Shown here: one piece after another, positions 1-7,433 of the stretch | Numbering within the stretch: the stretch's first letter is position 1 | Layout of the letters: each line of letters starts with the position of its first letter | NCBI GenBank assembly: GCA_902801325.1 | Contig: CADCHQ010000006.1 | Coordinates: forward strand, 1-64,000 | Direction: 5' to 3' | Length of the DNA stretch: 64,000 nt | Origin: an uncultured Bacteroidales bacterium | GTDB lineage: Bacteria; Bacteroidota; Bacteroidia; Bacteroidales; Bacteroidaceae | Program-made: the position numbers and the translations under genes | Notes under the pieces: generated by a model | What the model was told of the DNA's origin: nothing | Seen by the model: the letters and a program-made list of their open reading frames with translations, nothing else | Databases searched by the model: none

Positions 1-7
1 GGCGAAG

Positions 8-2335
8 ATGATGCGCCCCATTCTTACGGCCGCGGAGTACCGAAATCTCCGCAACGGTCAGCGCAGTCTGGTTGCCGCCATCCGACAGGGCGACACGAGC
101 CTGAAGCAACGACTGATACAGATGAACTATTCGTGCCTGCCCAACGACGACGGTTCGCTGAAGGGTTCGACCCGACTGAGCACAAGTGTTGGGATGGACA
201 TCGACCACATCGCCCAAGATCAGATGGAGGCCACAAAGGAGCGCATTCTGGCGAAGAAGGACGAACTGGGACTGCTGATGCTGGAACTGAGTGCTCGCGG
301 CGAGGGGTACCACCTCGTCTTCCGTCGCCGTCCCTCGATGTCGCAGGAGGAGAACCTACGTTGGGCCAGCCGCCTACTGGGCGTGGAGTACGACAAGGGT
401 GCGAAGGACATCACACGCGTGTTCTTTACGACGACAGCAAGTCCTGAAGACCTGATATTTCTTGATGATGAGATATTCCGGACCCTCTCCCCCGAGCCCT
501 CTCCCTTAAAGGGCGAGGGGGAAGAGAGGAAGGCCCCTAATAATCTAGAAGTCTCCCCTCGGGGAGATTTAGAAGGGGTCGCCCTTTGTTTTCGCGGTAT
601 TCCCTACAGCGAAATTGTGAAAGAGTATTGGTCGAAGACCGGAGGTGAACCCGTGGAGGGCGAGCGTAATGTGAGACTCCATCAGTTGGCAGTCAATCTG
701 CGCGCGATTTGCGACAATAAGAAAGACCTTTTGATGCAGATTATGCCTCGTTTGGGCCTCTCGGAAACGGAGTTGCAGAGCATCGTGGACTCGGCTTGTA
801 AAGAGCCGCCCAAGGGCATTTCGAAGCAAATGCAAGAGATCATCAGGACCCTCTCTGACTCTCCTTTGAAGGGCGAGGAAGATGAGGACCTCTCCCCAGC
901 CCTCTCCCAAGGAGAGGGAGAAAGCCCTAAAGGGCGATTTTCTGCGAAAAAGCTTCCGATAGGTTTGAAGGAGAGTTTGGTGGGCGTTCCTGAATCCATG
1001 CACATGCCTGTATTGTGCGCCGTATTGCCCATAGCTGCTGCGTACGCCGACGGCGTGGAGGTGGAGTACTGCGACGGACAGCGTCACCGGCTGGGACTGA
1101 TGTCTATCATCCGAGGCGAACAAGCATCGAACAAGAGCATCTGTAAGACGGCGGTGGACGTGTGGAAACGGCAGTTCGATCAGGAGGACGCACTCGCCCG
1201 TCAGCGTGAGGACGAGTGGAAGGAGCAGCGCAAGCGCCGTAAGGCGAATGAGAAGGCCCCGGAAGACCCACATGTGCTCATTCGTATGGTGCCGGTAACG
1301 GTCTCTTGCTCAACACTTTTGAAGCGCCTGAAGAACGCGCAAGGACACACGCTGTACTCCTTCGGCGAGGAACTCGACACCCTCCGAAAGACCAACGGAG
1401 CAGGTTCGTGGAGTTCGAAGTACGACATCTACCGCATGGGTTTCGATCACGGCGAGTGGGGTCAGGACTACAACTCCGACCAAGCCGAGAGTGGTGTGGT
1501 GCAGGTGGCCTACAACTGGACGATGCTGGGTACTTACGGGGCTGTGCGCCGCTGTTTCAAGTCGGACAACATCGAGAACGGACTCTCCTCTCGCGTCCTG
1601 ATGGCCGAGATGCCTGATGGTGCCTTTGCCAAACTCACGAAGTTTTCCCATCGTTCGGAGGACGACGAGGCTCGCATTCAGGAGGCGGTGACGAAACTGC
1701 GCAGTTATTCCGGTTTCATCGACACTCCCCGTCTGCGTAAGGCCATCGAGAAGTGGGTGGAATCGAAGCGCCAAGAGGCTGCGAAGAACATCGACTATGT
1801 GATGGACACCTACCGCAAGCGTGCGGCAGTGATAGGGTTCAGGTGTGGAGTCATACACCATTTGCTACTGACTCACCCCCAACCCCTCCCTGTTAAGGAG
1901 GGGAGCAGTCAGGGGAAGAAACTTGAAACTGCAGAAGTATCTACGCCCCTCGCTGTTAAGAAGGTGAGCAATCAGGGGAAGAAAGATAATACGCCCCTCC
2001 CTAAAAGGGAGGGGAAGGGGGAGAGTCCCGAGAGTCCGGCTTCCATTCGCTTCGCAATTGCCATTGCAGAGTACTGTCTGGAACAGCAGATGAAGGCCTT
2101 TGGCGAGACGTTGCAGAACGAATTTGTGAGTGCCAAGGACGAATGCCAACGCTATGGGGCGAACCACTCCATCTTCGACCAACTGCCGCCTGTGTTCTCG
2201 ATGAACGACCTGCGCGCACTGAAACGAGGATTCTGCGGAGAGGAGGCGATGCGCATGATTATTTCACGCTGGAAAAAAGACGGTTGGGTTGAAAAGGTTG
2301 ATAATCGACATTGGAAGAAACTTGTAACTTCGTAA
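8..2335 (+). CDS. BT4734-like / DUF3987 protein, possibly 5'-incomplete
   Basis: The N-terminal part (roughly residues 1-155) resembles the BT4734-like/VirE N-terminal domain, a primase-polymerase-like fold: note MDIDHI near residue 64 and a later LIFLDDEIF. The C-terminal half resembles DUF3987, a helicase-like domain often fused to it. The frame is open to the window edge, with two ATG codons at 8 and 11, and family members I know have more residues ahead of the LTAAEYR segment, so the true start is probably outside the window. The gene carries several in-frame insertions of GC-rich repeats, giving PSPLKGEGE-type peptides near residues 158-193, 280-310 and 620-676. The function of this Bacteroidales family is unknown; a DUF5675 gene follows directly. 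Confidence 0.75.
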   Translation: MMRPILTAAEYRNLRNGQRSLVAAIRQGDTSLKQRLIQMNYSCLPNDDGSLKGSTRLSTSVGMDIDHIAQDQMEATKERILAKKDELGLLMLELSARGEGYHLVFRRRPSMSQEENLRWASRLLGVEYDKGAKDITRVFFTTTASPEDLIFLDDEIFRTLSPEPSPLKGEGEERKAPNNLEVSPRGDLEGVALCFRGIPYSEIVKEYWSKTGGEPVEGERNVRLHQLAVNLRAICDNKKDLLMQIMPRLGLSETELQSIVDSACKEPPKGISKQMQEIIRTLSDSPLKGEEDEDLSPALSQGEGESPKGRFSAKKLPIGLKESLVGVPESMHMPVLCAVLPIAAAYADGVEVEYCDGQRHRLGLMSIIRGEQASNKSICKTAVDVWKRQFDQEDALARQREDEWKEQRKRRKANEKAPEDPHVLIRMVPVTVSCSTLLKRLKNAQGHTLYSFGEELDTLRKTNGAGSWSSKYDIYRMGFDHGEWGQDYNSDQAESGVVQVAYNWTMLGTYGAVRRCFKSDNIENGLSSRVLMAEMPDGAFAKLTKFSHRSEDDEARIQEAVTKLRSYSGFIDTPRLRKAIEKWVESKRQEAAKNIDYVMDTYRKRAAVIGFRCGVIHHLLLTHPQPLPVKEGSSQGKKLETAEVSTPLAVKKVSNQGKKDNTPLPKREGKGESPESPASIRFAIAIAEYCLEQQMKAFGETLQNEFVSAKDECQRYGANHSIFDQLPPVFSMNDLRALKRGFCGEEAMRMIISRWKKDGWVEKVDNRHWKKLVTS
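479..585. repeat. GC-rich palindromic elements inside coding sequence (two units)
   Basis: Unit one has the core CCCTCTCCCTTAAAGGGCGA, a near palindrome centred on TTAA. Unit two at about 556-585 has CCCCTCGGGGAG. Both are read in frame within the BT4734-like gene and split the space between its N-terminal and C-terminal domains. Confidence 0.85.
845..935. repeat. GC-rich palindromic elements inside coding sequence
   Basis: ACCCTCTCTGACTCTCC and the following CCTTTGAAGGGCGAGG, then CCCCAGCCCTCTCCCAAGGAG, belong to the same element family as at 479 and are again translated in frame (DSPLKGEEDED, LSQGEGES). Confidence 0.85.
1869..2034. repeat. Three GC-rich repeat units inside coding sequence
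   Basis: CCCTCCCTGTTAAGGAGGGG, a decayed unit with CGCTGTTAAGAAGG, and CCCTCCCTAAAAGGGAGGGG follow each other. They add about 55 in-frame residues (PLPVKEG, PLAVKK, PLPKREGKGE) to the DUF3987-like part. The middle unit is degenerate, so the insertions are not all recent. Confidence 0.85.
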
Positions 2336-2367
2336 CATCGTAACAATGTAACATTAAGCTTTTCACT

Positions 2368-2975
2368 ATGGAACTGATACTCAAAAGAATTGCAAAGAAG
2401 AAGGGGTATACCGTTGGACGTTTGTTCAGGACCCTCTCCCCTGAGCCCTCTCCCTTAAAGGGCGAGGGGGAGGGGAACTCTCAACTCTCCACTCTCCGCT
2501 CGGCGACAACAGGAGACGCTTGCGTAGAGCAGCGGAGCAAGAATGAAGAATTCTTGAATGAATCAAGCGTCCCAAGGGCCGAGCGAAGAATGAAGAATGA
2601 AGAATTAATAGCTGATTCCCAAGATGCAAATGATTCTACTCCCCTCCCTACAAGGGAGGGGCTGGGGGAGAGTCTTTACCTCTGCGACACATTGGAACCC
2701 CAATGGCGCGATTACAAGAACGGAGGTCGTAAGATTCCGGGGAAGTCAGCTATCCCCGAAGGCAGGTATCTGGTGCTCATCACGTGGAGTCCGAAGTTCA
2801 AGCAGTGGTTGCCCCTGCTATGGAACGTGCCGAAATTCAGCGGAATACGCATCCATGCCGGCAACAAGCCGGAGTCGGTCGACTCGTCGATTCCCGCTTC
2901 TGGGTGCAACGCCTGAAGCAAGAAATCTCTGACGCGCATGAACGAGGCGAGAAAGTGTACCTGACGATACACTGA
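2368..2975 (+). pseudogene. DUF5675 family gene, broken
   Basis: The start MELILKRIAKKKGYTVGRLF, the middle (CDTLEP, IPEGRYLV, NVPKFSGIRIHAGNKPES) and the end (SRFWVQRLKQEISDAHERGE, then VYLTI) match DUF5675, a small Bacteroidetes protein of unknown function that lies near BT4734-like genes. Two lesions are visible. About 70 codons of repeat DNA (2429-2680) sit in frame after GRLF. Near 2875 the expected T-G-C-I-L-V-G segment is missing and the frame changes, so the first frame stops at 2916 while the family C-terminus continues in the -1 frame to 2975. The simplest reading is a short out-of-frame deletion. The calls of insertion and deletion rest on memory of the family pattern. Confidence 0.7.
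2429..2680. repeat. Compound repeat block in the DUF5675 gene
   Basis: The block holds a GC-rich element (2429-2477, nearly identical to 479-525), AT-rich words GAATGAAGAATTCTTGAATG and GAATGAAGAATGAAGAATT, the word AAGGGCCGAGCG (again near 39973), and a second palindrome CCCCTCCCTACAAGGGAGGGG. Its total length keeps the reading frame. Confidence 0.8.
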
Positions 2976-2985
2976 AGCATTAACA

Positions 2986-3018
2986 AATCAGGAGACCCGA
3001 AAAGTCTCCTGATTACTT
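2986..3018. terminator. Stem-loop terminator between convergent genes
   Basis: A perfect 11-bp stem, AATCAGGAGAC (2986-2996) with GTCTCCTGATT (3004-3014), closes a 7-base loop and is followed by ACTTTTA. It sits between the end of the DUF5675 pseudogene (+) and the end of the GH43 gene (-), so it may serve both. Confidence 0.75.
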
Positions 3019-3042
3019 TTATGTTCGACGAAGGTGGGGGGC

Positions 3043-4722
3043 CTACCTGATGACGCGCTTGCGGACTTGACCTGCACGACGCTCGATGACGAGGCCGCGA
3101 CGAGGGGCGTTGCCAGTGACCTGAGTGCCGTCGGGACGGTAGGTGCGGTCGGGCAAGGACGTGGTGGCTGTGGGGAGGACGACGGCGTCGGGGGTGTTGC
3201 TAAACTGCCAGTTGTCGAAGAAGACGTTGGTGCCTTCCGTGCATACGAAGAAGAGGCTCTTGTTGCCCGTGAACACGGTGGGATCGACCTCGACGGTGTG
3301 CTCGGCATAGCCGGAGGAGGCGAGCTGGATGGTGGCTGAGGGCTTGGCCGACTTGTTGCCGAGGCGTACCTCGATGGTGCCTGTGCCTTTGGCATGGATG
3401 GTGAGACTGACTGCACCCTGCGAGCCGAAATCGACCTTGCGGAGCTGTGTCCAGGCGCCTGCCTTCATCTGTACCTGCAAGTCGCGCGAGGCGTCGTTGC
3501 CGAGGGTGTTGATGGAGGTGTTCTTGATGATGTTGCTGAAGTCCTCGTAGGTGATGCCGCCACAGGTGGCCATGGTCTCGGCCTGCTGTTTGACGTAGGG
3601 GTCGAGGTTCTTGATGGCAGTGACGCCCGTCTTGTTGAGCGTCATCTTATAGATGGTCTGCGTGCTCTCGTTCACCGTGGCCTTGTTCACACCGATGGAA
3701 CGGAATCCTGAGGCTCCGGTGTTCATGGCCGACTCCAGCACGGTGGAATGGTAGAAGAGGTAGTAGTTGCCCTGGAACTTGTGGAGGTGCGTGTGGTTGT
3801 TGCCCCACCCCATTCCGAAGTTGCCTTCGTTGGGCACGTATTCGCCTCGGTATTCCCATGAATCGGGGTCGAGAGGGGTGTCGCTGACCATGTAGCACAT
3901 GCTGCACGAGGAGGGGGCGGCATTAGAGCCTCGCTTGTCGTAACTGGACCAGTCGTTGCGGTCGCTCCACGACGTGTTGTAGGTGTAGACGTAGCGTCCG
4001 CCTATGATGTTGAGTTCGCTGGCTTCGAAGAGGTATGGTGCAGGCATGTTGACTGCTGCTCCATCGAGGGCCGTCATGGAGGTCTTGAGCTTGGCGATGC
4101 GCGAATTGCCCGGCCAGAGGTTGGAACCCGAGGACTGTGGGTCGCCGCCGCCAAAGGCTATCCATCCGACACCATTCTCATCGACGACAACGCCGGGATC
4201 GAACACCCAGTTGCAGGGGTCGACGCCAGGCATCCCATGACGTATGAGGGCTTCGGAGAGGGGCGACTTGAAGGGACCAATGGGCGATGCACCCTTGATG
4301 ACGCCTACACTGCCACCTCCGTTGGCGAAGTAGATGAAAAACTCGTCGCGTTTGGTGGTGGTGACAGTGCGCCATACTGCCGAAGGGGCCCACGACTGAC
4401 CACACCACGAGCCGCAGATCTTGCCTACGTCGATGGTGCCGTGGAAGGTCCAGTTGACCATGTCGTCGGTGGAGAAGACGACGAGTGACTTGATGTTGCC
4501 ATAGCCGTTACTGCCCGACTTGTTGTTGACGAGGAACTGCTGATGGTCGTTGGTGCCATAGACATAGAGTCGGCCGTTGTAGTCGATGGCTGTAGGGTCG
4601 GCACAGAAGACACTGGCACTGATGGGGTTGGCATTGCTGATGCCCTTGTAGTCGGGTTCCAGCGTCTGCGCCTGAGCTTGCAGGCTTAGCACAGCGAAGG
4701 TGAGAAGAAGAGATAATTTCAC
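3043..4722 (-). CDS. Secreted GH43 family glycosidase with CBM6
   Basis: Signal peptide (residues 1-19, ending AQAQ), then a five-bladed GH43 catalytic domain (about 30-370). The family acids are visible: D42 in FCADPTAI, the Asp in WVFDPG, and the Glu in LFEASEL. A CBM6-like module follows (about 390-510, beginning QAETMATCGGITYEDFS), then a short conserved C-terminal tail (YRPDGTQVTG). The family acts on xylan or arabinoxylan side chains and oligosaccharides; the exact bond cut is not predictable here. The start is GTG at 4720-4722, directly before the signal peptide; no ribosome-binding site is seen. The gene is alone on its strand and diverges from the PL11-GH2 pair. Confidence 0.85.
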   Translation of the reverse strand: MKLSLLLTFAVLSLQAQAQTLEPDYKGISNANPISASVFCADPTAIDYNGRLYVYGTNDHQQFLVNNKSGSNGYGNIKSLVVFSTDDMVNWTFHGTIDVGKICGSWCGQSWAPSAVWRTVTTTKRDEFFIYFANGGGSVGVIKGASPIGPFKSPLSEALIRHGMPGVDPCNWVFDPGVVVDENGVGWIAFGGGDPQSSGSNLWPGNSRIAKLKTSMTALDGAAVNMPAPYLFEASELNIIGGRYVYTYNTSWSDRNDWSSYDKRGSNAAPSSCSMCYMVSDTPLDPDSWEYRGEYVPNEGNFGMGWGNNHTHLHKFQGNYYLFYHSTVLESAMNTGASGFRSIGVNKATVNESTQTIYKMTLNKTGVTAIKNLDPYVKQQAETMATCGGITYEDFSNIIKNTSINTLGNDASRDLQVQMKAGAWTQLRKVDFGSQGAVSLTIHAKGTGTIEVRLGNKSAKPSATIQLASSGYAEHTVEVDPTVFTGNKSLFFVCTEGTNVFFDNWQFSNTPDAVVLPTATTSLPDRTYRPDGTQVTGNAPRRGLVIERRAGQVRKRVIR

Positions 4723-5267
4723 GATTGCACGATTTTACAATTTACAATTTACAATTTTAACAAAACCGAAAAAACACTTTCTCCGACCTCTTAGGCCTCT
4801 CGGCCTTGTCGTCTGAGATTGACGACTCATACTCAAACCCGTTTGGTCCGATTCGCCAATATCATCCACCGCCTTTGGCGTTACGAGGTCTCGAAAGGAA
4901 AACATTAAAAACCATCGCTTAGCGAATTGTCAAATGAAAAATGTCTAAAGTCAAATGGCACAAAGCAATAACTTTTTTAGGTTTTGGTTAATTCATAATT
5001 AAATTCATAATTATTCGATTGGACAAAATTAGTGAATGTCGAGCGAAGAAGCAAATAAATGTGAGGGAAAAGTGTGATAACAAGCAGATTGATATGTAAA
5101 TGGGGACGAAAATTTGCAGGTTCGAAGGTAAAAGAGTATCTTTGCAGAGAAACATGCAATTCTCTGAAGAGAGAGTGCAGAGAGAACCAGTAAAGCTAAA
5201 ACAATCATAACCACAAGAGTAAAAGGACGTTATCAGTCTTTTACAGAACAAGAACTTTAACACAATT
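4723..5267. other. Divergent intergenic region, 545 bp
   Basis: No gene is seen. Next to the GH43 start is a run of ACAATTTACAATTTACAATT words. The middle holds CTTAGGCCTCTCGGCCTTG and other low-complexity sequence. The right part carries the promoter at 5113-5144. CAAAATTA at 5024-5031 would be a TAnnTTTG motif for the minus strand, 300 bases from GH43. Confidence 0.6.
5113..5144 (+). promoter_or_regulatory. Bacteroidetes-type promoter for the PL11-GH2 pair
   Basis: TTTG (5113-5116) and TATCTTTG (5137-5144) are separated by 20 bp, close to the -33/-7 consensus of the Bacteroidetes primary sigma factor. This predicts a leader of roughly 115 bases before the PL11 start. Confidence 0.6.
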
Positions 5268-7430
5268 ATGAACTACAGATTCATCTCCCTGATCTTCGTC
5301 ATAGGACTGTGCAGCATGACTGCTGTGGGACAGACAAACAACCTGAAAGACCGCGCCCTGTGGGCAAGCATCAACGGGGCTGACAACGCCTCGCTGGGCG
5401 ACTACAAACAACATACTGGCAAGGTGCTGGTGACGTGGCGCATGCTGCCTGGCGACGACGCAACGACGGGCTTCGATCTCTATCGCGCCATTGGGACGGG
5501 AACGGAGAGGAAGATTGCCGCGAACATTCGTAACCGCACCTGTTTCCAAGATGGTTCGGCTAGCAAAACAGCCGACAACCACTACCGACTGACCTACGCG
5601 GGGAGCACGGAGACACTGTCGACTTTCACCCTGACGAAGGCGCAGGTGAGCGGAGGCCTACCCTACCTGAGCATCCCCCTGGCCGACACGAAGGACGTTT
5701 ACGAGAACACGGCAAAAGTGGTGTACACGGCCAACGACGTGAGCATCGGTGACCTGGACGGCGACGGGGAGTTTGAACTGGTGGTGAAACGCCTGCAGAG
5801 CGTGAAGGACGACAACGGAAATGTCATCAGCGACGGTTCGGGTGCCAGCTATTCACAGAAGGACTGCCTGTGGGCGGTGATCTGGGATGCCTACAAGCTG
5901 GACGGCACACTGCTGTGGCGCGTCAAGGGAGGTCCGGGCATCATTCTGGGCAACTCATCGAGCTTCGCCATTGCTGACTTCGACGGTGACGGATGTGCCG
6001 AGATGGCCATACGCACCTGCGAGGGTACGGTGTTCGGCGACGGACAACAAATACCCGACACGAACGGCGACGGGAAGATAGACTATCGCACCTGGGGCAA
6101 CCAGAACTCGAGCAGTCCCGGATGGGTAGATCACTACAACTCGGCGGGACCTGAGTTCATCAGCATCATCGACGGACGCACGGGCAAGGAACTGGCACGC
6201 GACAACTTCATCAACCGAGAGACAAGCAGTTCGTGGGGCGACGACTACTGGAAACGTGCCTGTTCGTTCCGCGTGGGCGTGGGTTGTTTCGACGATACAG
6301 GTCTGCCCTCCGCCATCTTCGGACGTGGCGTCTATGGACACTCCGTCATAGAGGCATGGGACTGGCGCGACGGACAACTGACGAAGAAATGGCGCTTCGA
6401 CACCAACGACAAGGGTACGGGCAAGGACGGCAAGAAGCATAGCACATACGCCGGACAAGGCAACCACTCGCTGAACGTGGCCGACCTGGACGGCGACGGG
6501 ATGGACGAGGTGATGTACGGTTCGATGGCCGTGGACAACGACGGCATAGGCCTGTGGAACACGCGACTGGGACACGGCGACGCCAACCACGTAGGTAAGT
6601 TCCTGCCTGGACGCGAAGGGCTGCAGATGTTCCACTGTCTGGAGACGGGAAAGACGATGGTGGCCCTGCACGATGCACGCGACGGAAGTGTCATCTGGAA
6701 GAAAGACGGCACAGAGGACAACGACATGGGACGCTGCATGGTGGCCGACTATTCGCCTTCGACACCTGGATGTGAGTTCTGTTATTACAAAAGCACCCTC
6801 TTCGACCAAGACGGCAATGCGACAAGCATCTCCACGGCCAGCGACTGGAAGCCAGGCTTTGCAGCAGCAATCTGGTTCGACGGTTCACTATCGCGTCAGG
6901 GACTCTCGGAGGACGGCATCATACACAGTGTTCCCAACGGAAGAACATTCACGATGTGGCGCTATAGCATGGCCATGATAAACGGCACGAAGGGTAATCC
7001 CTCGTGGTACGGCGACATCGTGGGCGACTGGCGAGAGGAGATTATCCTGCCCGATGCCACACGTCTGCAGGACATCAGGATATTCAGCACGTGGTATCCC
7101 ACCACGCACAAATTCCCCTGGCTCATGACGGACCACTGCTACTGGTTGAGTTGCGTGAACCAAAACATCGGCTACAACCAACCCACCAACACGGGCTATT
7201 ACCTGGGAAGCGACATCAAGAAGGATGCCGACGCATGGGCAGAAGCCGAGAAAGTGCAGAGCCAGTGGATAACGACGGGAATAGAGGCAATTCATAATTC
7301 AGAATTCATGATTCAGAATTCACAATTTTCGATTTATAATGGAGAATTGTTCGATTTGCTTGGACGACACGTGACAACGCCAAAGACAGGTTTGTACATC
7401 AGGAACGGAAAGAAAATCATAATTAAATAA
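5268..7430 (+). CDS. PL11 family rhamnogalacturonan lyase
   Basis: Secreted protein (signal peptide to about residue 21, ending AVGQ) of 720 aa, similar to YesW-type rhamnogalacturonan endolyases that cleave the pectin RG-I backbone by beta-elimination. The beta-propeller shows repeated calcium-binding loops: GDLDGDGEFE, ADFDGDGCAE, DTNGDGKID, ADLDGDGMDE. The family segments SSWGDDYWKR and IEAWDWRDGQL are also present. The last 25 residues (LFDLLGRHV, then GLYIRNGKKIIIK) form a short C-terminal tail like that of secreted Prevotella proteins. The linker before the tail is encoded by AT-rich word repeats (7288-7340). GH2 follows three bases after the stop, so the two are probably co-transcribed. 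Confidence 0.88.
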   Translation: MNYRFISLIFVIGLCSMTAVGQTNNLKDRALWASINGADNASLGDYKQHTGKVLVTWRMLPGDDATTGFDLYRAIGTGTERKIAANIRNRTCFQDGSASKTADNHYRLTYAGSTETLSTFTLTKAQVSGGLPYLSIPLADTKDVYENTAKVVYTANDVSIGDLDGDGEFELVVKRLQSVKDDNGNVISDGSGASYSQKDCLWAVIWDAYKLDGTLLWRVKGGPGIILGNSSSFAIADFDGDGCAEMAIRTCEGTVFGDGQQIPDTNGDGKIDYRTWGNQNSSSPGWVDHYNSAGPEFISIIDGRTGKELARDNFINRETSSSWGDDYWKRACSFRVGVGCFDDTGLPSAIFGRGVYGHSVIEAWDWRDGQLTKKWRFDTNDKGTGKDGKKHSTYAGQGNHSLNVADLDGDGMDEVMYGSMAVDNDGIGLWNTRLGHGDANHVGKFLPGREGLQMFHCLETGKTMVALHDARDGSVIWKKDGTEDNDMGRCMVADYSPSTPGCEFCYYKSTLFDQDGNATSISTASDWKPGFAAAIWFDGSLSRQGLSEDGIIHSVPNGRTFTMWRYSMAMINGTKGNPSWYGDIVGDWREEIILPDATRLQDIRIFSTWYPTTHKFPWLMTDHCYWLSCVNQNIGYNQPTNTGYYLGSDIKKDADAWAEAEKVQSQWITTGIEAIHNSEFMIQNSQFSIYNGELFDLLGRHVTTPKTGLYIRNGKKIIIK
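7288..7345. repeat. AATTC word repeat forming the linker before the C-terminal tail
   Basis: ATTCATAATTCAGAATTCAT and the following GATTCAGAATTCACAATT form an imperfect AT-rich tandem repeat. It encodes HNSEFMIQNSQFSIYN between the PL11 catalytic domain and its C-terminal tail. A similar linker stands at the same place in the BspA protein (about 59365-59396). Confidence 0.75.
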
Positions 7431-7433
7431 GGT

